Source: Candidatus Rifleibacteriota bacterium
Lineage (GTDB): Bacteria; Riflebacteria; Ozemobacteria; Ozemobacterales; Ozemobacteraceae
Length of the DNA stretch: 64,000 nt
Direction of reading: 5' to 3'
Assembly: GCA_029564115.1 (NCBI GenBank)
Contig: JAKQQP010000210.1
Coordinates: 104,126 to 168,125, forward strand
The notes under the pieces are model-generated. The model searched no databases. It was not told the DNA's origin and saw only the letters and a program-made list of their open reading frames with translations. Each line of letters starts with the position of its first letter. Positions within the stretch are counted from its first letter, which is position 1. Positions 42,112 through 50,746 of this stretch are shown one piece after another. Both the position numbers and the translations under genes were made by a program.

Positions 42112-43287
42112 ATGAAAAAATTACCGCTGACACTCAAAAAAAATAAAGAATTTTCTCTGCTGAAAGGGCACCCGTGGGCTTACGCTGAAGCTTTCAGAGA
42201 GATTCCCGCCAGTCTGCGCACCGGCGACATCGTCGAGGTTTATTCGCACAAGCAGCAGTATCTGGGCTGCGGCTACGCTGATAAAGACTCGAAAATACTC
42301 GTCAGAATGATTCCGGCAGAGCGCGATGCCAACCCTGAAAAATCGGTAGCAGCCCTTGTCAGGCAGGCAGTCGAACATCGCCTGAATCTTTTCAAAAATA
42401 CCAGCACTAATGCTTATCGGCTCATCAACGGCGAAGGCGATGGTCTGCCCGGGCTGATCGTCGACCGCTATGCCGGCGCCATCTCGATGCAGATTTATTC
42501 ACTCGGACTGGAAGCCTTTCTGCCGACAATTTTAAAGTCTCTGCTCGACAGCACCCCCGGCATTAAATGGGTCTGGCGCCGTAACCAGATCAGACTTGCC
42601 AAAGCCGATTTCGCCGGCTTGATCTACGGCAGCAACATGCCGGCAAAAATCGAATTTTTAGAAAATGGCCTTAAATTTGCTACTGACCTGGTCAACGGCC
42701 AGAAAACCGGTTTTTTTCTCGACCAACGCGACAACCGTCATCTGATCAGATCGGTAGCCACCAACAGTAATTTTCTCAACGTCTGCGGCTACACCGGTGC
42801 CTTCACCATCGCCGCCATTGCCGGTGGCGCCAGGCAGACAGTAACGGTCGACATCGCCAAACCAGCACTGATCGAAGCTGAACAGATTTTAAAACTCAAC
42901 GGCTATGCCGACGGCAACCACAAAATGGTCTGCGCCGATATGTATGAGTATCTAAAAAACTGCGCCGCAAAAAGCTTCGACCTGGTGGTTCTCGACCCGC
43001 CCTCCATGGCCAAAAGTCGCAAAGACTCAGAAAAGGCCATCAGAGCGTATCGTCGCCTCAATCTCGACGGCGTCAAAGTTGTTAAAAGCGGCGGGCTTCT
43101 CTTTACCGCCTCTTGTACAAGCCAGGTTTCCCGAGCTGAATTTCTCGAGGCTGTTCGCGATGCAATCGCAGCATCAGGGCGGCGGGCACAGATAATACAC
43201 GAATCTTTTCACGCAGCCGACCATCCCATCTCGCTTTCACACCCTGAAGGTCAGTATCTTAAAGGCCTGCTGCTCAAAATTTACTGA
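42112..43287 (+). CDS. Class I SAM-dependent rRNA methyltransferase, RlmI-like
   Basis: 391 residues with an N-terminal PUA domain (about 1-75; KGHPWAYAEAF, GDIVEVYSHKQQYLG), a linker domain, and a Rossmann methyltransferase. The methyltransferase has FFLDQRDNR, NVCGYTGAFTIAA (SAM motif I), VTVDIAKPAL, LDPPSMAKS (catalytic motif DPPS) and FTASCTSQV. This order is that of RlmI, which makes m5C1962 in 23S rRNA; related members (RlmK-like) differ little, so the target base is inferred. It heads a probable run with NUDIX, buk and ptb. Confidence 0.9.
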   Translation: MKKLPLTLKKNKEFSLLKGHPWAYAEAFREIPASLRTGDIVEVYSHKQQYLGCGYADKDSKILVRMIPAERDANPEKSVAALVRQAVEHRLNLFKNTSTNAYRLINGEGDGLPGLIVDRYAGAISMQIYSLGLEAFLPTILKSLLDSTPGIKWVWRRNQIRLAKADFAGLIYGSNMPAKIEFLENGLKFATDLVNGQKTGFFLDQRDNRHLIRSVATNSNFLNVCGYTGAFTIAAIAGGARQTVTVDIAKPALIEAEQILKLNGYADGNHKMVCADMYEYLKNCAAKSFDLVVLDPPSMAKSRKDSEKAIRAYRRLNLDGVKVVKSGGLLFTASCTSQVSRAEFLEAVRDAIAASGRRAQIIHESFHAADHPISLSHPEGQYLKGLLLKIY

Positions 43288-43298
43288 GGAAACCGCCA

Positions 43299-43733
43299 AT
43301 GCAATCAATAAAATCAATCGACGTAGCTGCAGCGGTTCTGGTGCATCAGCACAAAGTACTGCTTGCCAAACGCAGAGGTGGCTATCTCGACAACCTATGG
43401 GAATTCCCGGGCGGAAAGCTCGAAAAAGACGAGTCAGCCGAACACGCTGCCCGGCGTGAGCTGCTCGAAGAGCTCGACATTCACATCGTCCCTGAAAAAA
43501 CAATTCTGGTGCTCGAACACGCTTACCCCGACATCACTGTCAGACTGCATTTTGTTAAATGCCGCTTCACTGACGCTCCTGCCGATTGTCTGCAAAAAAT
43601 TACCGCCAACACAGAAGTCGGTTGGTTTACGCCGCACGATTTCCCCCTTGAGCAATTCTGCCCGGCCGATCGCATCGCTGCTATCAATATGCCGTGGCCA
43701 CAAATAATAATTCGCGAGGAAAATAATGCTTGA
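43299..43733 (+). CDS. NUDIX hydrolase, MutT-like
   Basis: 144 residues, typical of 8-oxo-dGTP diphosphatases. The Nudix box reads GGKLEKDESAEHAARRELLEEL, with the REx2EExGU pattern complete as RRELLEEL. It is preceded by VLLAKRRGGYLDNLWEFPGG and followed by a MutT-like tail (VGWFTPHDFPLEQFCPADR). Predicted to sanitise oxidised dGTP, though other nucleotides are possible. It follows the methyltransferase by 11 bases and overlaps buk by 8 bases, so it is translated with butyrate kinase. Confidence 0.9.
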   Translation: MQSIKSIDVAAAVLVHQHKVLLAKRRGGYLDNLWEFPGGKLEKDESAEHAARRELLEELDIHIVPEKTILVLEHAYPDITVRLHFVKCRFTDAPADCLQKITANTEVGWFTPHDFPLEQFCPADRIAAINMPWPQIIIREENNA

Positions 43734-44796
43734 AAAACCCCTGATACTGGTCATCAACCCCGGCTCGACCTCGACAAAAATAGCCCTTTTTCGGGGCGAA
43801 GAATTGCAGAAAGAGCTCGACATCACCCATTCTGCCGCGGAACTCTCCGGGTTCAGCTGCAATCTCGAGCAGCTCGATTTTCGCTTCAAGGCTGTCGAAA
43901 AAGCCCTTGCCGACTGGAACTGCAAGCCAACAGATCTTAAAGCCGTAATCGGCAGGGGCGGCCCTCTCAAACCGCTCAGCGGCGGGGTGTACCACGTCGG
44001 AAAATCTCTGATGGACGACCTGCAGTCAGGCAAACTGGTTGATCATGCTTCGATTCTCGGTGGGCTGATCGCCTGCAAAATCGCCGAAGAAGTTTCGATT
44101 CCGGCTTTCATTGCCGACCCTGTCTCGGTCGATGAATTCGACGACATTGCCAGAATAAGTGGTTACCCCGAAATCCCCAGGTTATCCCTCTCGCACGCCC
44201 TCAATATCAAAGCTGTGGTAGCTGAAGTCGCCCGTGAAGAAGGCAAAAAGCCTGAAGAAGTCAACTATATCGTCGCCCATCTCGGCGGCGGCATATCGAT
44301 TGCGGCACATCGCAAGGGGCGCCAGATCGACGTCAACAACGCCAACGATGCCGGCCCCTTTTCCCCAGAGCGCTGCGGCACCCTGCCCCTCGGCGGATTG
44401 CTGAAAATGTGCTTCAGCGGCAAATATCAGCTCAACGAGCTCAAAAAGATGCTGGTTGGCAAAGGTGGTCTGGTCGCCCATCTCGGCACTTCTGATTGCC
44501 GTGAAGTTGTTAAACGCATCGAAGCCGGCGATCAGAAGGCAAAATTGGTTCTTGAAGCAATGGCCTACCAGATTGCCAAAGAAATCGGCGCCATGGCTAC
44601 AGTTCTCAAGGGTGATATCGACGCCATCATTTTGACCGGCGGTATTGCTCAGAACCCGTATGTGGTAAGATGCGTAACCGAAAGAGTCTCGTTTCTGGCT
44701 CCGGTGAAGCTCAAGCCCGGCCAGAATGAGCTAAAAGCGCTCGCAGCACATGCCTGCAACGCACTGGCCGAGCCCTCGATCGTTAAAGAATACTGA
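43726..44796 (+). CDS. buk: Butyrate kinase
   Basis: Transfers phosphate between butyryl phosphate and ADP, yielding ATP as the last step of butyrate formation, or works in reverse for acid uptake. 356 residues, normal. ASKHA-fold signatures: ILVINPGSTSTKIALF at the start, GRGGPLKPLSGGVY, SLSHALNIKAVVAEVAR, VAHLGGGISIAAHRKG and ILTGGIAQNPYV. A ptb gene follows 53 bases later, the standard Ptb-Buk pairing, though here buk precedes ptb. Branched-chain acyl phosphates may also be used. Confidence 0.93.
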   Translation: MLEKPLILVINPGSTSTKIALFRGEELQKELDITHSAAELSGFSCNLEQLDFRFKAVEKALADWNCKPTDLKAVIGRGGPLKPLSGGVYHVGKSLMDDLQSGKLVDHASILGGLIACKIAEEVSIPAFIADPVSVDEFDDIARISGYPEIPRLSLSHALNIKAVVAEVAREEGKKPEEVNYIVAHLGGGISIAAHRKGRQIDVNNANDAGPFSPERCGTLPLGGLLKMCFSGKYQLNELKKMLVGKGGLVAHLGTSDCREVVKRIEAGDQKAKLVLEAMAYQIAKEIGAMATVLKGDIDAIILTGGIAQNPYVVRCVTERVSFLAPVKLKPGQNELKALAAHACNALAEPSIVKEY

Positions 44797-44849
44797 TCTG
44801 TAAGTTTTAAAATACAAACAAGCCTGCCCAACTTCTACAAGGAGAGAAT

Positions 44850-45737
44850 ATGAATTTTGCTGATATCGATAAACTGCTTGGCACCAAAAGAGTACCTCTG
44901 GCCGTCTGCATGCCCGAAGAGGCAGACACGGTTTCTGCCGCTTACGAAGCCAGCAACATGGGTTTCGTCGATTGTCTTTTCGTTGGCAACAGAGAAACGA
45001 TAAAAAGTTTTATTGACAGGGTCGCTCCTGGTTTCAGTCCTGAGATTATCGACGCTGCGACTCCAGAAGAAGCGGCCTTTAAATCAGTGGAACTCGTGCG
45101 CACCAACCGCGCCAGCGCCCTGATGAAAGGCAACATCTCGACGCCGATTCTTCTCAAGGCGATCCTCAACTCAGAAACAGGCATAAAAAAATCTGATGTT
45201 CTCTCGCATGTGCTCGTCTTCGAATGGGAAAACCAGTTGCGCTTTCTCACTGACGGCGGCATGATACCCCACCCCAGTCTCGAAGAAAAAATTGAACTGA
45301 TCAACAATGCCAAAGCTCTGGCTAAAAAACTCGGTTGCGAAGTGCCGAGAGTTGCGGTGCTTTCTTCTGTAGAAAAAGTGAACCCGAAAATATCGAGCAC
45401 TCTCGATGCGGCAGTTCTCGCCAAAATGGGCGAACGCGGGCAGTTTGGCAAAGACTGCATCGTCGATGGCCCTCTCGCACTCGACAATGCCATTTCCCTC
45501 GAATCAGCCCATCATAAGGGTCTGTTCAACGAAGTGGTCGGCAAAGCCGATATTCTGATCGCTCCAGATATCGACACCGGCAACATTCTCGGCAAAACCC
45601 TGCTGTATTTCGGCAATGTTCAGGCCGGCGGCATGATCATCGGCGCCAGATGCCCGATAGTCATGCTCTCACGCTCGGACGACAGAAAGACCCGCATCAA
45701 CTCTATCAAACTGGCGCTGGCTGCCGGCAAGATGTAA
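44850..45737 (+). CDS. ptb: Phosphate butyryltransferase
   Basis: Converts butyryl-CoA and phosphate to butyryl phosphate, the substrate of Buk. 295 residues with the PTA/PTB fold: SALMKGNISTPILLKAIL, HVLVFEWENQLRFLTDGGM, VAVLSSVEKVNPKISSTLDA, DGPLALDNAIS, and the C-terminal IGARCPIVMLSRSDDRKTRINSI. This C-terminal motif is typical of Ptb rather than acetyl-specific Pta. AGGAGAG precedes the ATG. The pair shows energy conservation by acyl-phosphate fermentation; no butyryl-CoA forming genes are in the window. Confidence 0.92.
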   Translation: MNFADIDKLLGTKRVPLAVCMPEEADTVSAAYEASNMGFVDCLFVGNRETIKSFIDRVAPGFSPEIIDAATPEEAAFKSVELVRTNRASALMKGNISTPILLKAILNSETGIKKSDVLSHVLVFEWENQLRFLTDGGMIPHPSLEEKIELINNAKALAKKLGCEVPRVAVLSSVEKVNPKISSTLDAAVLAKMGERGQFGKDCIVDGPLALDNAISLESAHHKGLFNEVVGKADILIAPDIDTGNILGKTLLYFGNVQAGGMIIGARCPIVMLSRSDDRKTRINSIKLALAAGKM

Positions 45738-45795
45738 TTTGCTCTGCACCGGTTTCCGGCAACAAATTTCTTAAAAAGTTTGTATCGCTTTTGTG

Positions 45796-45824
45796 TTAAC
45801 ATTGTCGAGTCACATGTTGATAAT
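45796..45824 (+). promoter_or_regulatory. Possible promoter of comM
   Basis: TTAACA (45796-45801), 17 bases, GATAAT (45819-45824), about 40 bases before the start. Confidence 0.5.
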
Positions 45825-45866
45825 TGCATAAACAAACTTGATTCGAGCGTTTGAGAGGGTGACGGC

Positions 45867-47402
45867 ATGTTTTCGAAAGTTTGCGCCGCGACCATAGCCG
45901 GGTTTGAAGCTATGCCGGTTTCAGTAGAAACAGACATGGCGGGTGGCCTGCCAGGCTTTGATCTGGTAGGCCTCCCTGATACTTCGGTATCAGAATCGAG
46001 GCAGCGCATTCGGGCTGCAATGAAGAATTCTGGCTGCCGCCTGCCACCGGGCAAACTGGTAGTGAATCTGGCACCCGCCGACCTGCGCAAGGAAGGCTCC
46101 GGCCTCGATCTGCCCATAGCCGTCTCTATACTGGTATCGACCGGTCAGATCCCACAGGCCCGAGTCTCAGACTACATTTTTGTCGGCGAGCTAAGCCTCA
46201 ACGGCGAGCTGCGACACACAAAAGCCATCCTGCCCATCGCTCTCATGGCGCTGCAGTTTGGCTACAAAGGCATCGTGATACCAGAAGAAAACGCTCGCGA
46301 AGCTCTTGTCGTTCCTGATCTGCAGGTAATTGCCTTCTCGAATCTTCAGAATCTGGTAGAAGCTTTCTGCAGCGATGCAGAGCTAAAGCCAGAACCAAGA
46401 GCCTCCGAAGCAAACGAAACGCACGGCAATGATCAGCCACAACTCGATATGTCCGCGATCAAAGGTCAGCTATTCGCCCGCCGCGCACTCGAAATAGCTG
46501 CCGCTGGCGGTCACAACATTCTGCTGGCCGGCCCCCCGGGTTCAGGAAAAACCCTTCTGGCCCGGGCTCTGCCGTCGATAATGCCGCCGCTCGATTTTGT
46601 CGAAGCACTCGATGTAACCCGCATTTACAGCATCAAGGGGCTGTTGCCGGCCGGCACCGGTCTGATCAGGCAAAGGCCATTCAGAGACCCTCATCATACG
46701 GTTTCCGATGTTGCGCTTATCGGTGGCGGCAAAGTGCCATCACCAGGCGAAGTTTCGCTTGCGCACCACGGGGTTTTGTTTCTCGATGAGCTGCCAGAAT
46801 TTAAAAAATCAGTTCTTGAAGTCTTAAGAGAACCCTTGACTTCTGGTACCGTTTCTATTTCTCGGGCCGCTCAAACCTGCCATTTTCCGGCTCTGTTTCT
46901 TTTCGCAGCAGCTATGAACCCATGCCCCTGCGGGTTTTCAACAGATCCGGTTCGCGAATGTATCTGCTCACGAGGGCAACTGGCCAAATATCGCCAGAAG
47001 CTTTCAGGGCCATTACTCGACCGCATAGATCTTCAGGTGCAGGTGCCCAGATTGAGCCCGGAAGAACTTGTCGGCAAGCCTTCCGGTGAGAGTTCTGCCG
47101 TCATCAGGAGTAGAGTCGTTGCCGCCCGGCAGATACAGAAATTGCGCAACACTTCCTGCGCCTGCCATCTGAATGCGCATATCCCCGGCAAAATGTTGAA
47201 CGAAACCTGCAGAATCACCGAAGAAGCTCACAATCTTCTGCTCAATGCCGCAAGAAAATTTGCCCTTTCCGCCAGAGGGTATGACAAGGTCATCCGCATT
47301 TCAAGAACCGTTGCTGATCTGGCCGGTTCAGAAACAATAGAAGCCGCTCACATAGCCGAAGCTTTGCAATATAGAACCAGAGACCCGTTTCAGCCCGACT
47401 GA
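45867..47402 (+). CDS. comM: YifB/ComM family Mg-chelatase-like AAA+ ATPase
   Basis: 511 residues, full length for the family. ComM is a hexameric helicase that promotes branch migration during natural transformation; many non-competent bacteria also carry it. An N-terminal Lon-like domain (about 1-165; VETDMAGGLPGFDLVGLPDTSV, GLDLPIAVSIL) precedes an AAA+ module with Walker A LLAGPPGSGKTLLAR, Walker B VLFLDELPEFKK and the family motif AAMNPCPCGF with its cysteines. The C-terminal part (YDKVIRISRTVADLAGS) is also standard. GAGGGTG precedes the ATG. Confidence 0.93.
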   Translation: MFSKVCAATIAGFEAMPVSVETDMAGGLPGFDLVGLPDTSVSESRQRIRAAMKNSGCRLPPGKLVVNLAPADLRKEGSGLDLPIAVSILVSTGQIPQARVSDYIFVGELSLNGELRHTKAILPIALMALQFGYKGIVIPEENAREALVVPDLQVIAFSNLQNLVEAFCSDAELKPEPRASEANETHGNDQPQLDMSAIKGQLFARRALEIAAAGGHNILLAGPPGSGKTLLARALPSIMPPLDFVEALDVTRIYSIKGLLPAGTGLIRQRPFRDPHHTVSDVALIGGGKVPSPGEVSLAHHGVLFLDELPEFKKSVLEVLREPLTSGTVSISRAAQTCHFPALFLFAAAMNPCPCGFSTDPVRECICSRGQLAKYRQKLSGPLLDRIDLQVQVPRLSPEELVGKPSGESSAVIRSRVVAARQIQKLRNTSCACHLNAHIPGKMLNETCRITEEAHNLLLNAARKFALSARGYDKVIRISRTVADLAGSETIEAAHIAEALQYRTRDPFQPD

Positions 47403-47412
47403 TCGAATATGG

Positions 47413-47441
47413 TTGACAGTTTTAAACACGATTTGTAGGAT
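47413..47441 (+). promoter_or_regulatory. Promoter of the cyclic-nucleotide/MinD fusion gene
   Basis: TTGACA (47413-47418), 17 bases, TAGGAT (47436-47441), about 29 bases before the start codon, which has AGGAG at proper spacing. Confidence 0.7.
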
Positions 47442-47470
47442 TTTGCCAAAGGAAATGAAGAGGAGTAACA

Positions 47471-48916
47471 ATGATTCAGACAGATTTTCTTAAAGCTGTA
47501 TCTCTTTTTTCGGAGCTTTCAGAAGAAGAACTGCGCAATGTCAGTCAACAGGCCGAAGTAGTAAGCTTTGTGAGAGATGCCTTCATCTGCAAAGAAGGCC
47601 AGCAGGCTGACTCAATGTTTATCATAAAATCAGGTATAGTGCAGATTTTTTGTGATGACGGCAAGGGCGGGCGCAAAATACTCACACACCTGAAGCTTGG
47701 TGAATATTTTGGCGAAATGGCGCTGCTGACCGATGAACCACGCACTGCCTCTGCAATTGCCCTGGCAGAAACAGAAGTCATCAGACTGAAAAAAGAGAGT
47801 TTTCGCCAACTGCTGAAAACCTCTCCCGGCGTATCGCTCAGTATTATCAAAACTCTTTGCAACAGGCTTTCCAAGACCAACCTGGGCTCGGCACAGATTC
47901 AGATGCACAATGTTTACGCGGTATTGGGCCCTGACACATCTTCGGGCAAAAGCCTTTTTGCCCGAAATCTGGCTATGGCCATGCAGAAAGAGCTGAACAC
48001 TGAAATAATACTTTTCGACCCGAACCTCCGCGATGACCGCGTTGCCCGCAGCCTTGGAGTCGAAAAACGTTCGCGCATTATCGACGAGCTCATCGACCGC
48101 GAAAAAATTACCGACCTGAAAAAATACGTCGTTAAAACCGACTGTGGTCTTTTAACCTTGCTTCCCCAGGAAAACGGTCTTACCGATGTGCGTCTCAAAG
48201 AATTTCACACCTTTTCTTTGATGCAGACTGTAATGGAGCATTATGAATTTGTTGTTGTAGACTCCAGCTCGATGTTTACTAAAGTAACCAAAGAGATTGT
48301 CCAGAACTGCAACAAAATCATTTATCTGATTTCGAGCAAAAACGTTTCTGTGGCGGGCCTGATGGACCACTTCGACGAAACCCGCCGCACCTGGAAAGTT
48401 GTACCGGAAAAGGTTCTTTTCGGCGTGAATCACCTGACCGATGACCCAACCCAGGAAAGCCTCATCACCGAAAAGGATCACGAACGAATCAGTTTTGAAA
48501 TCCCATATTTGCCTGAATTAAAAGGCAAACGCGACTCCGAAAAAGAGTTGCTGATTCAGAAGTCACCTGAACATCCTTTGAGCAAAACCTGTCATGAACA
48601 AGCCTTGAAAGTTCTCTTCGACCAGACGATCGGCCTGTTTCTGCCAACTTTTGACGACGAACCGGCCAGAGCAGAACTTGCCCGCCGTTGGCTCGAAAGC
48701 GGCGTCAACGAGTTTGCCCAGTCTTTGAAAAAAATCGAGGTCAAAGGCCCGGTTACCCGCAATGGCTGTCTGTATCACATTCTCACCGGCCATACATCGA
48801 GCTGGGATCTCAACAACCAGGTTGTGAAGATTGTCGATTTTTCGAACCGTTTCAAAAAAGAATTCGGTGTCGACAGCCTCATTCTTGCATTGAACAACCA
48901 GGAAAGCATAATCTGA
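47471..48916 (+). CDS. Cyclic nucleotide-binding domain fused to a MinD/CpaE-like ATPase
   Basis: 481 residues, no signal peptide. Residues 1-140 form a CRP-type cyclic nucleotide-binding fold with the phosphate cassette FGEMALLTDEPRTASAIA, its Arg and Glu kept. No helix-turn-helix follows. Residues about 150-400 are a ParA/MinD-like ATPase: GPDTSSGKSLFARNLA (P-loop GKS intact, signature Lys absent), IILFDPNLRDDRVARSLG, and FVVVDSSSMF for the switch II strand. The last 80 residues form a small domain I do not know. The design suggests nucleotide-gated positioning or regulation, perhaps of a Tad-like machine; inference only. It is monocistronic, ended by a hairpin. Confidence 0.87.
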   Translation: MIQTDFLKAVSLFSELSEEELRNVSQQAEVVSFVRDAFICKEGQQADSMFIIKSGIVQIFCDDGKGGRKILTHLKLGEYFGEMALLTDEPRTASAIALAETEVIRLKKESFRQLLKTSPGVSLSIIKTLCNRLSKTNLGSAQIQMHNVYAVLGPDTSSGKSLFARNLAMAMQKELNTEIILFDPNLRDDRVARSLGVEKRSRIIDELIDREKITDLKKYVVKTDCGLLTLLPQENGLTDVRLKEFHTFSLMQTVMEHYEFVVVDSSSMFTKVTKEIVQNCNKIIYLISSKNVSVAGLMDHFDETRRTWKVVPEKVLFGVNHLTDDPTQESLITEKDHERISFEIPYLPELKGKRDSEKELLIQKSPEHPLSKTCHEQALKVLFDQTIGLFLPTFDDEPARAELARRWLESGVNEFAQSLKKIEVKGPVTRNGCLYHILTGHTSSWDLNNQVVKIVDFSNRFKKEFGVDSLILALNNQESII

Positions 48917-48929
48917 CACCCGGCAGACG

Positions 48930-48979
48930 AGGGCCATCACGCAGAGAATTTTTCACAAAATCTGTGAGATGGCCCTTTT
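48930..48979 (+). terminator. Terminator after the fusion gene
   Basis: AGGGCCATC...GATGGCCCTTTT with an inner stem GCAGA/TCTGT around a 15-base loop. It touches the stop of the convergent Ste24 gene and may serve both. Confidence 0.7.
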
Positions 48980-50216
48980 ACATTGCCGATTTGATTCGAT
49001 CTATCGTGGGCGGGTGCGAGTACAGCCAGAAAACCCTCAGAGGATGCGGCAGCAACTCTGAACGGTTATCACGCGACAGCCTTATTTGGGCCTGTCGATA
49101 AACTTCGTTCAGGCCGGTGAGTTCGATGGCGGTGCGATCGGCCTGGCGTTCCATAAACTGGCTGATCTGACTCTCTACCGGCGCAAAATAGAGCTGCAGC
49201 AGCATGGTTATTACAATGATGAAGGGTATGTTGCGTGCCGAAGCGATTGCCGGCAGACCAAACCACTGCACCTGCGACAGCCACGGAAACAGCAGCAGAT
49301 AAACCACAGCGGCGGCAAAGGCTCCAAGAACTCCCAACGACAAACCCCAGGCTACATGGTTGTATTTCCAATGGCCGGCTTCGTGAGCAAAAATAAGGGC
49401 AGCTTCTTCGGGAGTGTGGCTTTTGAGGAGAGTGTCATAAAGAACTATGCGTCTGAAAGGCCCAACACCAGTAAAATACGCATTTGTATGTTTTGAATAG
49501 CGGCTTTCATCGACAACATAAATTTCTTTTACCGACATATCGGCTTTGGCAGCTATCTCCAGAAGACGATCGCGAAACTCACCCTCTGCAAGTGGCGTTT
49601 GTTCGTAAAAAAGTGGCGTGACAACCAGAGGCACGAGCAAAGTGACAAAGAGCCCCAACCCACCCATCGCTGCGGGCAACAGAACTGGCCAGGCAACCGG
49701 AAACCAGCGAATGACCGTAAGCAGCAGCATAATGGTCGTGCATTCAAAAATAAGGTTAAGCCCGGCAGACTTCAGGTATTTAAGCAGCCAGCCAGCGAAA
49801 TTTACATTGGCAAAACCAGCCTCGACCTCGAGAAAATGCCCAAAATAAAAAGACATCGGCAACGACAGCAGTTGAACAACCAGAAGAAAAAACAGGATGA
49901 ATACCAGATCAGTGCGCAGCAGTCCCTCGCCAAACCAGGCGTTACATTTGTTCCAGACGCTGCTGAAAAAACCGCTGTGCAACAAAAAGATCAAAAAAAC
50001 CACGAATAACGTACCGTAAACAGTCTTGAACCAGAAACCGCGCAACGAGTACTCGCGCCCCGTATCGATATCTTCCTGTGTGAAAAACTGCAATATTTCG
50101 GCTGTGGCAACCGGGTCGGAATTGCCGATATACTGACTGCCGAGCAGCAAAATTCTCAGAATCAGCCAACCGGCAAAAAGCAACCAGAAAATATTCTCTA
50201 TTTTTTCAGAAGTCAT
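48978..50216 (-). CDS. M48 family CAAX-type zinc endopeptidase (Ste24-like)
   Basis: A multi-pass membrane metalloprotease of about 412 residues. It has the zinc motif HEAGH (in ALIFAHEAGHWKYNH), a third ligand in ESQISQFMERQADRTAIEL, and the family stretch YSKHTNAYFTGVGPFRRIVLYDTLL. At least six hydrophobic segments surround the site, as in Ste24. Bacterial members act in membrane protein quality control. I start at the ATG 50216; the longer frame reaches into the divergent small gene at 50272 and adds residues with no support. Confidence 0.92.
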   Translation of the reverse strand: MTSEKIENIFWLLFAGWLILRILLLGSQYIGNSDPVATAEILQFFTQEDIDTGREYSLRGFWFKTVYGTLFVVFLIFLLHSGFFSSVWNKCNAWFGEGLLRTDLVFILFFLLVVQLLSLPMSFYFGHFLEVEAGFANVNFAGWLLKYLKSAGLNLIFECTTIMLLLTVIRWFPVAWPVLLPAAMGGLGLFVTLLVPLVVTPLFYEQTPLAEGEFRDRLLEIAAKADMSVKEIYVVDESRYSKHTNAYFTGVGPFRRIVLYDTLLKSHTPEEAALIFAHEAGHWKYNHVAWGLSLGVLGAFAAAVVYLLLFPWLSQVQWFGLPAIASARNIPFIIVITMLLQLYFAPVESQISQFMERQADRTAIELTGLNEVYRQAQIRLSRDNRSELLPHPLRVFWLYSHPPTIDRIKSAM

Positions 50217-50271
50217 ACAACCCAATCTATTTTCTATTTGCAGCTTAGTCAAGAAATGATACAGTAAGCAC

Positions 50272-50562
50272 ATGAAAAAACCAGACGCACTAACCAGAAA
50301 ACTGGTTAACCGGACACTGAGTAATCAGGCCAGACCTGTGGGGCACCGTCTGCCTCCGCTGAACAGGCAGGGAGACCACAAAGAACCCAATGACCGCATC
50401 AATTGTCGCGAATGCCAGCATTTTTTTGTAACATGGCAGTCATCAGCCCCTTACGGTTGTAGAGCGCACGGCTTTAAATCTCTTCAACTTCCTTCCATTG
50501 TAGTTTTTTCTACTTCTGGTCAGCATTGCCTGCTTTTTCGTCGCCGCGTGCCCTCTGCCTAA
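50272..50562 (+). CDS. Small conserved Cys-motif protein
   Basis: 96 residues. The second half reads INCRECQHFFVTWQSSAPYGC...GFKSLQLPSIVVFSTSGQHCLLF. It matches a short protein family I know from many anaerobes, often mislabelled as uracil-DNA glycosylase. The four cysteines (C-x2-C...C...C) suggest zinc or Fe-S binding. The basic N-terminal 40 residues are variable. The ATG at 50272 is 55 bases from the divergent Ste24 start. The ribosome site is weak. No function is established. Confidence 0.75.
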   Translation: MKKPDALTRKLVNRTLSNQARPVGHRLPPLNRQGDHKEPNDRINCRECQHFFVTWQSSAPYGCRAHGFKSLQLPSIVVFSTSGQHCLLFRRRVPSA

Positions 50563-50746
50563 ACTAATTGCATGTCACCCCTTTTTGTGATATCTTGACA
50601 ACCGGTTTTTGCAAACAACCGTCATTCCACAGAGAATTGCGTTGTCTGAATTTTTCTCTAAGGTATCGGGAGAAATCGACCGATATCTACAGAGAAATAG
50701 ATCCTGAAGCATTCAGGCAATTGCAAGGAGGCGCAGAAAAAAGCAG

